This document shows, piece after piece, positions 24,470-33,951 of a DNA stretch of 64,000 nt (position 1 is its first letter; every line of letters begins with the position of its first letter). The notes beneath the pieces were generated by a model. The model had not been told where the DNA came from and ran no database searches. It worked only from the letters and a program-made list of their open reading frames with translations. The position numbers were made by a program, and so were the translations under genes. The DNA is from Bacillota bacterium. Lineage in GTDB: Bacteria; Bacillota; Clostridia; Lachnospirales; Lachnospiraceae. Location of the stretch: assembly GCA_023407575.1 (NCBI GenBank), contig JAEYLX010000022.1:1-64000 (forward strand). The letters run 5' to 3'.

Positions 24470-25861
24470 ATGGAATATTCCTTACAGGATTTAATAGCGG
24501 TTATAGTAAAAAGACTTGTGCTCATTGTTTTATGCACTAGTGTTGGTCTCGTATCATTTTATATAATGAGTACTTATATGACAAAGCCAATCTATACTGC
24601 ATATGTACAGCTCTATGTGAATCCCAATGAAGCTGCAACAGCTGATATTAATGAACTAAATTATGCCCAAAAGGTAATTAATACCTATGTGCATTTTTTA
24701 AGAACGAAGACCTTCTTCCGGCAAGTAATTGAAGAAGGAAACTTAAACTATAGTCCAGAAGCACTCCAAGGAATGACTGTCATTGATCAGGTTGGAAATA
24801 CAGAGATTTTTCAAATCAGTGTCTCTTCCATAAGTGCGGAGGATTCCTATCGTATTGTTGAGGCAATGCAAATTGTTGCCCCTCAAATCATAAAAGAAAT
24901 TAAGCAAACAGCAATTATCAGTGTGGTAGATCCTGTTACAATGCCCCTTGGGCCTTCTGCTAACAATGTAATGAGGAACACCATTCTTGGAGGTATGCTA
25001 GGATTTTTAGTGGCAGCTTTTGCTTCCTTTGTTTGGGAATTAGTAGATGTTAATGTGAAGAGTAAAGAAGAACTTCTTAAGAAATATAGCTTGCCTGTGC
25101 TGGGAACGATACCCAACTATAACGAATACAGGCAAAAATTTAAGTTTTTGAACTTACTTCCACCGATTCGAAAACTTAGACTGAAAGGCACTACCTTAAG
25201 AGGAGTGGACAGCGAAAAGAAATTCGCAGTGCATGAGGCATATAACGAATTTAGAGCTAACCTGCGGTTTACTGTATATAAAAATGAATGTAAGAAACTA
25301 ATTATCAGTAGCCCGGTTCCAGAGGATGGAAAAAGTACCACCAGCTCAAATATTGCAATTTCCATTGCTCAAACAGGTGCCAAGGTTTTATTAATTGATT
25401 GTGATTTAAGAAAAGGTAAGATTCATAATATTTTTAATCTAAAAAGCGTACCTGGACTAAGCGATGTTTTATCCGGTATGGCTTCGGATGATGAGGTCTT
25501 ACTTAAAACCAAATACGAAAATCTTCGAGTAATCCCTTTGGGCGTTATTCCACCAAATCCAACCGAATTACTCGGCAGTGCCAGTATGGAAGAATTAATA
25601 AAGCGTATGGAGAAAAAATTTGATTATATTATTATCGATTCGCCACCGGTCAATGTAGTATCCGATGTATTAAGTCTTGTTAGCCTGGTGGATGGAATTG
25701 TTATTGTTGTTCGAGAAGGTATAACCTCTCATCCGAATATATCCAATGCACTCACCAAATACAAATTAGCGGAAGCTAATATCCTGGGCTTTGTAATTAA
25801 TGGTATCTCCTTAAATCAAAGTAAAAAATCAAGGTCACGCCATTATTACTATAAAAAATAA
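24470..25861 (+). CDS. Wzz-type chain-length protein fused to BY-kinase (CpsC-CpsD fusion)
   Basis: The ATG at 24470 follows CAGGAGG; 18 upstream codons are rejected. The 463-residue product begins with a Wzz domain framed by two membrane helices (about residues 12-35 and 165-190). The cytoplasmic half is a bacterial tyrosine kinase: Walker A SPVPEDGKSTTSSN near residue 283, Walker A' LLIDCDLRKG, Walker B DYIIIDSPP, and a tyrosine-containing tail (SRHYYYKK). Such fusions set polysaccharide chain length through reversible tyrosine phosphorylation. The matching phosphatase gene begins two bases after the stop. In many Gram-positives CpsC and CpsD are separate; here they are one chain. Confidence 0.9.
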   Translation: MEYSLQDLIAVIVKRLVLIVLCTSVGLVSFYIMSTYMTKPIYTAYVQLYVNPNEAATADINELNYAQKVINTYVHFLRTKTFFRQVIEEGNLNYSPEALQGMTVIDQVGNTEIFQISVSSISAEDSYRIVEAMQIVAPQIIKEIKQTAIISVVDPVTMPLGPSANNVMRNTILGGMLGFLVAAFASFVWELVDVNVKSKEELLKKYSLPVLGTIPNYNEYRQKFKFLNLLPPIRKLRLKGTTLRGVDSEKKFAVHEAYNEFRANLRFTVYKNECKKLIISSPVPEDGKSTTSSNIAISIAQTGAKVLLIDCDLRKGKIHNIFNLKSVPGLSDVLSGMASDDEVLLKTKYENLRVIPLGVIPPNPTELLGSASMEELIKRMEKKFDYIIIDSPPVNVVSDVLSLVSLVDGIVIVVREGITSHPNISNALTKYKLAEANILGFVINGISLNQSKKSRSRHYYYKK

Positions 25862-25862
25862 T

Positions 25863-26582
25863 ATGGTAGATCTTCATACCCATCTGTTACCAGGAATTGA
25901 TGACGGTGCAGCAACCGCCACTGAAACTTACCAATTAATTGAGAGTCTTAGAAAACAGTCCGTGACAGCTGCCGCATGTACGCCACATTATAATCCGGCA
26001 GAAATCTCACTGACTGAGTTTCTTGAAAATAGAACACGGTCTCTGAATTCTTTAAAGGAGGCTAAAATCAGATTACTCACAGGGAGTGAGGTAGCCCTGA
26101 ATGAATATCTATTTCATTACCCTGATCTTAGCCCCTTATGTATTGGCACGACAAGATACATTCTCATTGAGCTCCCCTTTGACCGAAGCTTTAAGGCAGA
26201 AGTCTTTGTATGGTTGGAGAGATTACTAAACTATTATAACGTAGTACCTATTATTGCGCACATTGAGAAATATCCTGCTGCAAAACGGAAAAGAACTATC
26301 CATAAACTCAAGAAGCTTGGGTGTGTGATACAAATGAATGCTAGCTCAATTGTACAGAAAAAAACGAGAAAAAGAGCCCTTAGCCTGGTGAAAAATGGCT
26401 TTATTGAGGTAATAGCAAGTGATTGTCATAATCTAACAAAAAGACCGCCAGAATTAGGAGCAGCTTATGAAATACTTAAATTGCAGTTTGGTAGGGATTA
26501 TGTTCAGCAATTAATAAGGAATGGTGAAGTCATCCTTGACGATATGCCATTAAACGATAAAAGGGAATACCTACTAGAATAG
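25863..26582 (+). CDS. PHP-type tyrosine-protein phosphatase (CpsB/CapC-like)
   Basis: The start lies two bases after the kinase stop. The 239-residue product opens MVDLHTHLLPGIDDGA, the first metal-binding HxH of PHP phosphatases, and continues with CTPHYNP, a GSEV block, PIIAHIEKYP and ASDCHN, which supply the remaining metal ligands. These manganese-dependent enzymes dephosphorylate the tyrosine tail of the BY-kinase. The length and motif order are normal for CpsB/YwqE. It is clearly co-transcribed with the kinase. Confidence 0.9.
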   Translation: MVDLHTHLLPGIDDGAATATETYQLIESLRKQSVTAAACTPHYNPAEISLTEFLENRTRSLNSLKEAKIRLLTGSEVALNEYLFHYPDLSPLCIGTTRYILIELPFDRSFKAEVFVWLERLLNYYNVVPIIAHIEKYPAAKRKRTIHKLKKLGCVIQMNASSIVQKKTRKRALSLVKNGFIEVIASDCHNLTKRPPELGAAYEILKLQFGRDYVQQLIRNGEVILDDMPLNDKREYLLE

Positions 26583-26730
26583 GCAGACGCTGTTGATATA
26601 GTGTTCATCTAATTAGGCTTCTGGGTAAGTCAAGGAACCATCAGTGCAATTTCACATAAAATATATAGAAGCTAGGTAGCTATTGTTTCCTCCTGATCAT
26701 CAGGTAGTGATCGCGAAATGGATGTACTTT

Positions 26731-27858
26731 ATGAATAAAAAACGTATTTATCTTTCATCGCCGCATATGAGTGAAGAAGGATTTGAAAACTTTTATGTAC
26801 AGGAAGCTTTTACTTCAAACTGGATTGCTCCATTAGGAAATAACGTGGTTCAGTTTGAACAGGAGCTTTGTCAAATGGTGGGTATTCCATTTGCTACAGC
26901 GCTTTCCTCTGGAACTGCAGCAATCCATATGGCGTTAAAAGCAGCCAGTGTAGAGGCGGGAGACTATGTGCTCTGTCAATCATTAACCTTTAGTGCAACT
27001 GCTAACCCAATTATTTATCAAAATGCAATACCTGTTTTCCTTGATAGCGAGGAAAATACCTGGAATATGAGTCCGCAAGCATTGGAAGAAGCACTAACTT
27101 CCTATGAAAAGAGAGGAATTCTACCCAAAGCAGTTATTGTTGTGCATTTATATGGTTTGGCAGCAGATATGGATCAAATTCAGTCCATATGTAAAAGTAA
27201 AGGGATTACTCTGATTGAGGATGCAGCGGAAAGCCTTGGAAGCTTTTACAAAAGTAAAATGACAGGAACTCTGGGAGACTATGGAATCTATTCCTTCAAT
27301 GGCAATAAAATCATTACCTCCTCAGGAGGCGGTATGCTGGTATCTGCAAAGGAAGAGAGAATTAAAAAGGTTAAATTCTGGGCCACACAGTCCAGAGATG
27401 CCGAAAAGTATTATCAGCACAGTGAGCTTGGATATAACTACCGCATGAGTAACGTGCTTGCAGGGATAGGAAGAGGGCAATTAAAGGTACTGCAGAAAAG
27501 AATAGAGCAAAAGAGGCTTATATTTGAGCATTACAAAAAAGAGCTGGCGTCCATAGCGGATATTACCTTTATGCCCGTTAACACCTGGAATCCACCAAAT
27601 TACTGGTTGAGTTGTATACGTTTGAGAGGAAAGCTTAAGCCACAGGATCTCATTGTTGCCTTGGAAAAGGAAAATATTGAGGCAAGACATATTTGGAAGC
27701 CTATGCATTTACAGCCTTTTTTTAAAGCATATGATTATTATGGTGGTCAGGTAGCAGAACAGATTTTCAAAGATGGGGTTTGTTTACCCAGCGATACGAA
27801 TATGACCCCAGAGGATATGCGACTAGTCACAGATACTATAAAAAAATTGTGGAGTTAA
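26731..27858 (+). CDS. pglE: PLP aminotransferase, DegT family (PglE-like)
   Basis: The frame is open from a TTG at 26683; no start has a good ribosome-binding site. I choose the ATG at 26731 because the product then begins MNKKRIYLSSPHMSEEG, where PglE-type enzymes begin. The PLP lysine is Lys193 in FNGNKIITSSGGG; other family motifs are ALSSGTAAIHMAL, LIEDAAESLGS and LGYNYRMSNVLAGIGRGQ. It should transfer an amino group to UDP-4-keto-6-deoxy-GlcNAc made by the PglF-like enzyme. The next gene, 5 bases away, is the PglC-PglD fusion, which supports bacillosamine synthesis. A similar aminotransferase domain occurs later in the locus at the end of the fusion at 47961. Confidence 0.8.
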   Translation: MNKKRIYLSSPHMSEEGFENFYVQEAFTSNWIAPLGNNVVQFEQELCQMVGIPFATALSSGTAAIHMALKAASVEAGDYVLCQSLTFSATANPIIYQNAIPVFLDSEENTWNMSPQALEEALTSYEKRGILPKAVIVVHLYGLAADMDQIQSICKSKGITLIEDAAESLGSFYKSKMTGTLGDYGIYSFNGNKIITSSGGGMLVSAKEERIKKVKFWATQSRDAEKYYQHSELGYNYRMSNVLAGIGRGQLKVLQKRIEQKRLIFEHYKKELASIADITFMPVNTWNPPNYWLSCIRLRGKLKPQDLIVALEKENIEARHIWKPMHLQPFFKAYDYYGGQVAEQIFKDGVCLPSDTNMTPEDMRLVTDTIKKLWS

Positions 27859-27862
27859 GGAT

Positions 27863-29131
27863 ATGAAAGGAAGAAAAACATTATATAAGAAATATGTAAA
27901 GCGTATGTTGGACTTTGTAATAGCATTTTTTTCGATTCTATTGCTGCTGCCATTATTTCTCCTTTTATCCGTACTCGTTTTATTATTTCAGGGTTGGCCC
28001 GTTGTTTATATGCAAAGCAGACCTGGGAGGGAGGAGAAGCTATTCACCCTCTACAAGTTTCGAACTATGTCAAGTCGCAGGGACAACAGCGGTGAATTAT
28101 TACCGGACCAACAGCGATTGACTCAATTTGGCAGATTTCTAAGAGCAACTTCTCTGGATGAATTACCCGAGCTCTTTAACATCTTAAAAGGAGATATGAG
28201 TCTTGTGGGACCGCGGCCCTTACTGGTGGAATATCTACCCAGGTATAATGAGGAGCAAAGACGCCGACATGAGGTACGTCCTGGTTTAACAGGCTTGGCA
28301 CAGGTGAAAGGAAGAAATTTACTAACCTGGGAGGAACGATTTCAATATGATATTTCATATCTGGAGCAAATCAGCTTTCTAAGGGATATTAAAATAATTT
28401 TATTAACAGTTAAAAAAACAATCAGAAGGGAGGGTATTCATTCGAATACCTCGGTAACAATGGAACACTTTAACAGTACAAATAATACACTAACAACAAA
28501 AAATAAAAAAAGCAAATTATTAATACTAGGTGCCGGTGGTCATGGAAGAGTGATTGCTGATGTAGCAAAGCAGATGAATTGCTGGACAGAAATTGCTTTT
28601 TTAGAGGATAATCCAGCAAAGTCGGAAGGACTTCCCTATGAGATAATTGGAAAGGTGGAGGAATTTGAACAATTCATTGGTGAGTTCGACATGATGGTTG
28701 GTATCGGAGCAAATCAGAGAAGAGAAGAGCTCCAACTTAAACTGGAGGCAGCAGGAGCCAGTTTTGCAACCATCCTTCATCCAAGTGCAATTCTTGGAGG
28801 GAATGTAACCATTGGGGAAGGCAGCGTGGTCATGGCAGGGGTTATTATTAACATTGGTACAAAGATAGGAAAAGGCTGCATTCTTAATACAGCGGCTACC
28901 ATTGATCATGAGAATAACATAGAGGATTTTGTACACCTCTCGCCGGGTGTTCATACGGCAGGCAATGTCAAAGTTGGCACACTTACCTGGCTTGGGATTG
29001 GAAGTAGTGTTATTCAGAATATAACCATAGAAAAAGATTGTATGATAGGGGCAGGAGCAGTAGTTGTAAAAGATCTACTAGTGACAGGAATTTATCTTGG
29101 AGTTCCGGCAAAATTAATAATCAGGGAATAA
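27863..29131 (+). CDS. PglC-PglD fusion: phosphoglycosyl transferase + UDP-amino-sugar acetyltransferase
   Basis: The 422-residue product has two parts. Residues 1-195 are a monotopic phosphoglycosyl transferase: one hydrophobic segment (residues 15-38), LYKFRTMSS, LDELPELFNILKGDMSLVGPRP with the catalytic Asp-Glu pair, and RPGLTGLAQVKGRN. Residues about 215-422 are a NeuD/PglD acetyltransferase: LILGAGGHGRVIADV for UDP binding, then a left-handed beta-helix (VTIGEGSVVMAGVIIN to IGAGAVVVKDL). The linker is Ser/Thr/Asn-rich. In Campylobacter these are the separate enzymes PglC and PglD; here one chain would acetylate the 4-amino sugar and then move diNAcBac-P to undecaprenyl phosphate at the membrane. 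Confidence 0.85.
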   Translation: MKGRKTLYKKYVKRMLDFVIAFFSILLLLPLFLLLSVLVLLFQGWPVVYMQSRPGREEKLFTLYKFRTMSSRRDNSGELLPDQQRLTQFGRFLRATSLDELPELFNILKGDMSLVGPRPLLVEYLPRYNEEQRRRHEVRPGLTGLAQVKGRNLLTWEERFQYDISYLEQISFLRDIKIILLTVKKTIRREGIHSNTSVTMEHFNSTNNTLTTKNKKSKLLILGAGGHGRVIADVAKQMNCWTEIAFLEDNPAKSEGLPYEIIGKVEEFEQFIGEFDMMVGIGANQRREELQLKLEAAGASFATILHPSAILGGNVTIGEGSVVMAGVIINIGTKIGKGCILNTAATIDHENNIEDFVHLSPGVHTAGNVKVGTLTWLGIGSSVIQNITIEKDCMIGAGAVVVKDLLVTGIYLGVPAKLIIRE

Positions 29132-29211
29132 CCCCGAGCTGTACAGGATTATGGTACATATCCTGTGAAAGTTAATTCGGCACAGGAGTGCAGCATATCG
29201 GAGGTGGAAAT

Positions 29212-30222
29212 ATGTTTCAGGATAAAACATTACTTATTACCGGGGGTACTGGCAGTTTTGGAAATGCAGTGCTGCAACGGTTTCTAAATACAGATATAAA
29301 GGAAGTTCGCATTTTTTCCAGAGATGAAAAAAAACAGGATGATATGCGCCGTTTCTATAAAAACGATAAAATAAAATATTACATTGGAGACGTCAGAGAT
29401 ATCTCATCCATTAAAAATGCAATTTACGGGGTGGATTACATCTTTCATGCGGCAGCATTAAAACAGGTACCTTCCTGTGAGTTCTTTCCCATAGAAGCAG
29501 TAAAAACCAATATTTTAGGAACGGATAATGTTCTTAACGCTGCCATTGAAGTTGGGGTAAAGAAGGTAATCTGTCTATCCACGGATAAAGCAGCATATCC
29601 AATCAATGCAATGGGGATATCAAAAGCAATGCTGGAAAAGGTACTTATTGCGAAATCTAAAATTGTATCACCTGAGCATACCTTAATATGTGGAACCCGC
29701 TATGGAAATGTCATGGCCTCCAGGGGATCTGTAATTCCTCTCTTTGTGGAACAGATTAAGGCGGGGCAGCCTATCACAATTACAAATCCTCATATGACGA
29801 GATTTCTAATGAGCCTGGAGGAGGCGGTGGAACTTGTGGTATTTGCCTATGGCGAAGCAAATACTGGAGACATTATGGTACAGAAAGCACCGGCTTGTAC
29901 CATAGGAAATCTTGCACTAGCGTTAAAGGAGCTTTTTCATTCAGATAGTGAGATACGAATCATTGGTACCAGACATGGTGAAAAGCAATATGAAACCCTG
30001 TTAACCAAGGAAGAATATATGGTTGCAGAGGATCTGGGCAGCTATTACCGGATACCCGCAGATAAAAGGGATCTCCATTATGATAAGTATTACGTGGAGG
30101 GAAGCCAGGTATTATCTAAGCAAGAGGAATATAATTCCAACAATACAAAGCAATTAGACCTTGAGCAAATCAAAGAAAAATTAGTATCACTGGACTATAT
30201 CAAAGCTGAATTATTAAAATGA
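29212..30222 (+). CDS. capE: CapE/FnlA-type UDP-GlcNAc 4,6-dehydratase/5-epimerase
   Basis: The ATG at 29212 follows GGAGGTGG, so the eight earlier codons are dropped; 336 residues remain. It is a soluble extended SDR: LLITGGTGSFGNAV nucleotide loop, RIFSRDEKKQDDMR, HAAALKQVPSCEF and LSTDKAAYPINAMGISKAMLEK. The ALKQVPSCE block is typical of CapE/WbjB, which dehydrates and epimerises UDP-GlcNAc as the first step to UDP-L-FucNAc. The partner enzymes CapF and CapG are 23 kb downstream at 53200-55440. It lies directly behind the PglC-PglD gene and ahead of a WbuB-like transferase. Confidence 0.85.
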   Translation: MFQDKTLLITGGTGSFGNAVLQRFLNTDIKEVRIFSRDEKKQDDMRRFYKNDKIKYYIGDVRDISSIKNAIYGVDYIFHAAALKQVPSCEFFPIEAVKTNILGTDNVLNAAIEVGVKKVICLSTDKAAYPINAMGISKAMLEKVLIAKSKIVSPEHTLICGTRYGNVMASRGSVIPLFVEQIKAGQPITITNPHMTRFLMSLEEAVELVVFAYGEANTGDIMVQKAPACTIGNLALALKELFHSDSEIRIIGTRHGEKQYETLLTKEEYMVAEDLGSYYRIPADKRDLHYDKYYVEGSQVLSKQEEYNSNNTKQLDLEQIKEKLVSLDYIKAELLK

Positions 30223-30241
30223 GTAAAACGGGGTGCAAAAT

Positions 30242-31465
30242 ATGAACATTTTATTTCTTAGTGTAGGGGATTTACCCGACCTTTCTGTGGATTCTATGTA
30301 TCCCGATTTATTACGTTGTTTCAGGGAGGAAGGACATGAGGTATATGTCATATGTCCAAGTGAAAGAAGAAAGGGGCAGCCTACCAGGTTGTCTGTTGAG
30401 TACGAGATTACCGTACTTAGAGTTAAAACCTACAATATTACAAAGTCAAATTGGTTCGAAAAGGGAATTGCCGCGCAACTGATCGGAGGCCAATATAAGA
30501 AAGCGATTCATAAATATTTAAAAGGTGTTAAATTTGATCTCCTTCTTTATGCGACACCACCGATTACCCTTGTACATCTTATACAATATCTAAAAAAACG
30601 AGATAATGCTTACTCATATTTAATGTTAAAAGATATCTTTCCACAGAATGCAATTGATTTGGGTATATTACCAAAACAAGGACTTTTCAGTTGTATCACG
30701 AAGTATTATCGATACTTAGAGAAGAAATTGTATCGTTGTTCGGATAAAATTGGTTGCATGTCAAAAAATAACCTCCTTTACTTACAAAAAAGACACTCAT
30801 ATTTGGAGCCGGAAAGGCTTGAGATTTGTCCTAATACAAGAGATTCTATAAAGGGAATAAGGGCAGGCAGAATGGAAGTTAGAAAAGCCTTTGGATTACC
30901 CTTAGATAGGATTATTTTTATCTGTGGCGGAAATTTTGGGAAGCCTCAGAATGTTGATTTTATAACCACGGTATTAAAGGCGAATGAGGGAGCAAAAGAC
31001 AGATATTTTGTATTCTGCGGATCAGGTACCGACTTTAATAAGTTACAGGAATATGAAGCTTCTCTGGAGGAGAAGCATGTTACCGTTTTAGATAGTCTGG
31101 ACACCGAGGTGTACACCGCATTATTATCTGGCTGTGATATCGGACTGCTTTTTCTGGACTTTCGTTTTACCTTTTCCAACTTCCCGTCCAGATCGTTGGA
31201 CTATATGGCGGTGGGTATGCCGATTGTTGCAGCTACTAATGTTAAAAATGATATCGGAAGGTTGATTAAAAAAGAAAAGCTTGGTTGGTGGCGTTCTAGT
31301 AAGGAACCCGAAAAAATAAAAGAATTATTGGATAACATCTGTGAAAATCCAGAAAAGATAAATGACATGCGAAAAAGAAGCCATTCTTATTTTTCCCAGC
31401 ATTTTGACACAAAAATAGCCTTTGAGATTATTATGACATCATATCGGGCAGGTAAAAAGCTATGA
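30242..31465 (+). CDS. GT4 glycosyltransferase, WbuB-like
   Basis: An ATG at 30242 preceded by ACGGGG is chosen over a GTG three codons earlier. The 407-residue product has the GT-B pattern: NILFLSVGDLPDLSVDSMYPDLLRCFREEGHEVYVI at the N-terminus and FPSRSLDYMAVGMPIVAATN plus GWWRSSKEPEKIKELL at the C-terminus. The DLSVDSMYPDLLR start and SDKIGCMSKNN are shared with WbuB-type L-FucNAc transferases, which fits its place next to CapE. I infer that it adds L-FucNAc to the lipid-linked bacillosamine. Its stop overlaps the next start by four bases. Confidence 0.65.
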   Translation: MNILFLSVGDLPDLSVDSMYPDLLRCFREEGHEVYVICPSERRKGQPTRLSVEYEITVLRVKTYNITKSNWFEKGIAAQLIGGQYKKAIHKYLKGVKFDLLLYATPPITLVHLIQYLKKRDNAYSYLMLKDIFPQNAIDLGILPKQGLFSCITKYYRYLEKKLYRCSDKIGCMSKNNLLYLQKRHSYLEPERLEICPNTRDSIKGIRAGRMEVRKAFGLPLDRIIFICGGNFGKPQNVDFITTVLKANEGAKDRYFVFCGSGTDFNKLQEYEASLEEKHVTVLDSLDTEVYTALLSGCDIGLLFLDFRFTFSNFPSRSLDYMAVGMPIVAATNVKNDIGRLIKKEKLGWWRSSKEPEKIKELLDNICENPEKINDMRKRSHSYFSQHFDTKIAFEIIMTSYRAGKKL

Positions 31466-32661
31466 AGGTCTTATTGTTAACGAACATTTTATCTCCCTAT
31501 CGTAAGGTTTTCTACGATAAATTATACGAAGACTTCCTACAAGACAACATCACCTTTAAAGTGCTTGTTATGGCAGAAACAGAACCAGACCGAAGCTGGC
31601 ACTTTAAGGATTATGCAGGAAGCTACTGTGAGCTTTTAGCGTCAAAAACCATTGCTTTCGGGCATATCTATCTCCATTTTAACCGTAAGCTGGCTAAAGT
31701 ACTGGAAAAGGAACAGCCGGACCTTATTATTGCTTCGGGGAGTTATATTTCACCCTCGGTACTGCACACAGTATGGCAAAAGAGGAAACATAACTATAGA
31801 ATTTATTTCTGGTCTGAGTCACATTTGAATGAACATCGAAGTTATAATCGTTTTTCCCTATGGGTTCGAGAGCGTCTTCGAGGCTGGGTTTATGATAAAT
31901 TTGATGGTTACTGGTATGCAGGTTCAAAATCTTTGGAGTTCATTAAAAAATATGCAGGGGATGCTGGGCAAAATAAAAAATACTATTACATTCCTAACTT
32001 GGTAGATCCCATGGTTTACCAAAAAGCAAGAGAGACCAGACCAGCAGATGTATTAAAGCTTAGACAGTCTATGAACCTTCCACTTGATAACTTCGTCTTT
32101 ATACTTCCGGCAAGACTAACACGAGTAAAAGGAATTCAGCCTTTTATGGACTTATTTGTGCAGTGCAAATACAAAGATAAGGTGAGTATTCTGGTATTGG
32201 GTGAAGGGGAGCTTAGAGAGGAATTACAAGCCCAATCGGATGTATATCAGATTGATCTTCGTTTTTTGGGTTATCAGAGTCAGCAAAATACCGTAAATTA
32301 CTATGCCTTGGCTGATTGCTTTTTGCTGCCTTCCTTATCAGACCCAAATCCTTTGTCCTGTTTAGAAGCTCTTTGGGCAGGGTTACCACTGATGGTTTCA
32401 GAGCATGTGGGAAACTATCCGGAGGTTGTGGTCAGAGGTCAGAATGGCTATGTCTTTTCTTATGAGGAACCCTTAGAAGCAGTAGGAATGCTTGACATCT
32501 TAATTACCTCGGATCAGGAATGGAAAGCTCATGCAAGTGAGGTATCCGTAAGAATAGCAGAGGAACAGTTTAGTCCAGAAAAAGCGGTTGGGAATTTAGT
32601 AAAGGCAATGGCGAAGGAATTAGAAAGGCAGGGTAATTCCGATGAAGGTGGTTCAGATTAA
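31462..32661 (+). CDS. GT4-type glycosyltransferase
   Basis: The ATG overlaps the preceding stop (ATGA), so translation is coupled. The 399-residue product begins KVLLLTNILSPYRKVFYDKL. Its C-terminal half shows ILPARLTRVKGIQPFMDLF, VLGEGELREEL and LLPSLSDPNPLSCLEALWAGLPLMVSE, the UDP-sugar binding pattern of GT4 enzymes, although the usual EGFGLxxLEA block is changed to DPNPLSCLEA. Donor and acceptor are unknown. The next gene starts inside its 3' end. Confidence 0.75.
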   Translation: MKVLLLTNILSPYRKVFYDKLYEDFLQDNITFKVLVMAETEPDRSWHFKDYAGSYCELLASKTIAFGHIYLHFNRKLAKVLEKEQPDLIIASGSYISPSVLHTVWQKRKHNYRIYFWSESHLNEHRSYNRFSLWVRERLRGWVYDKFDGYWYAGSKSLEFIKKYAGDAGQNKKYYYIPNLVDPMVYQKARETRPADVLKLRQSMNLPLDNFVFILPARLTRVKGIQPFMDLFVQCKYKDKVSILVLGEGELREELQAQSDVYQIDLRFLGYQSQQNTVNYYALADCFLLPSLSDPNPLSCLEALWAGLPLMVSEHVGNYPEVVVRGQNGYVFSYEEPLEAVGMLDILITSDQEWKAHASEVSVRIAEEQFSPEKAVGNLVKAMAKELERQGNSDEGGSD

Positions 32662-33841
32662 TACGGTGTGTGGGATAGGTAGTACAGGAAGAATAACCAC
32701 AGATTTGCATAAGGCTTTAGTAGAGGCGGGGCACGAATGCCTAATCTGCTATGGTCGCGGAACAGCACCGGAAGGTTATCAAAGTTACCGCATTGGGTCT
32801 GATTTGGAGGTTTATCTTCATGCTCTTTATACTCGAATAACCGATCGGACTGCCTTTGCTTCAAAAAAAGCAACAATTGCATTGATTAAGAAAATTGAAG
32901 AATTTCAACCAGATATCCTGCATTTGCATAATCTACATGGCTACTATCTTCATTTTGAAGAACTATTTCAATATCTGAAGCAAAAGAATAAACCTGTAAT
33001 ATGGAGCCTGTATGATTGCTGGTCCTTTACCGGACATTGCTGCCATTTTGATTATGTTGGCTGTGATAAATGGAAGAGCGGCTGCCATAACTGCCCGCAA
33101 GTAAAGGAATATCCCGCAAGCTATGTTTTGGATCAATCAAATAAAAACTATATGGATAAAAAGAGGCTAATTCATTCCCTCCGACAATTGACTGTTGTAC
33201 CTCCAACCAAGTGGTTGTCACAAATTTTGGGAAACAGTTACCTTTCAGATATTAATAAGATAATAATACCTACTGGTATTGATTTGGAAGCCTTTCAACC
33301 GACGGATGGTAATCTGCGTAGGGAACTGCAGCTGGAAAATACACACGTTGTTCTCGGTGTTTCTAATGGCTTTGGTAAATTTAAAGGCTCAAAGTATTTC
33401 CTGCAGCTTGCAGAGCGACTGCCAAAAAATTATCGATTGGTATTGCTTGGAGTAACAAACGAGCAGAGCTTGCAATACCCCAAAGAGGTAATGACCCTGC
33501 CCAGAACAAATTCACAAAACCAACTGGCACAGTTTTACACGATGGCGGATGTATTTGTAAACCCAACACTTCAGGAAACCCAGGGGCTCACGAATATTGA
33601 AGCATTAGCCTGCGGTACAGGTGTTGTAACCTTTCAAAGTGGCGGAAGCGCGGAGAGTATTAATGAGAGCTGCGGAATTGTCGTTGTACGGGATGACTTT
33701 GAAGGGTTGTTACATGCAGTGATGAAAGCGTGCGAAAATCCATTTTCACCAGATTTGTGCAGGAATAAAGCAATGGAGTATGATAAAAAGAAATTGATGA
33801 AGGATTATATAAACCTGTATCAGAATGCACTTCCTTCTTAA
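32642..33841 (+). CDS. GT4-type glycosyltransferase with Cys-rich insert
   Basis: The start overlaps the preceding gene by 20 bases, next to GGGTAATTCCG. The 399-residue product begins VVQINTVCGIGSTGRITTDLH. An insert with SFTGHCCHFDYVGCDKW and CHNCPQ holds spaced cysteines and may bind a metal. The C-terminal half has TNIEALACGTGVVTF, the donor-binding block. The IGSTGRI start and Cys insert recur in the second half of the next gene (GYGSTGRIVAQVH, CYHFTTLGCKGYLTGCKEKDC), so the two are related by duplication. The sugar specificity is unknown. Confidence 0.75.
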   Translation: MKVVQINTVCGIGSTGRITTDLHKALVEAGHECLICYGRGTAPEGYQSYRIGSDLEVYLHALYTRITDRTAFASKKATIALIKKIEEFQPDILHLHNLHGYYLHFEELFQYLKQKNKPVIWSLYDCWSFTGHCCHFDYVGCDKWKSGCHNCPQVKEYPASYVLDQSNKNYMDKKRLIHSLRQLTVVPPTKWLSQILGNSYLSDINKIIIPTGIDLEAFQPTDGNLRRELQLENTHVVLGVSNGFGKFKGSKYFLQLAERLPKNYRLVLLGVTNEQSLQYPKEVMTLPRTNSQNQLAQFYTMADVFVNPTLQETQGLTNIEALACGTGVVTFQSGGSAESINESCGIVVVRDDFEGLLHAVMKACENPFSPDLCRNKAMEYDKKKLMKDYINLYQNALPS

Positions 33842-33951
33842 AAGAATAGTAGGTAACATAGGCAGTTGTAATAGATTAATTTTATTATTACATAGGGATG
33901 AAGGAAGAATAAGCCGGGAAGGTTGTGAGAAATAAATTGAAAGGGATATCC

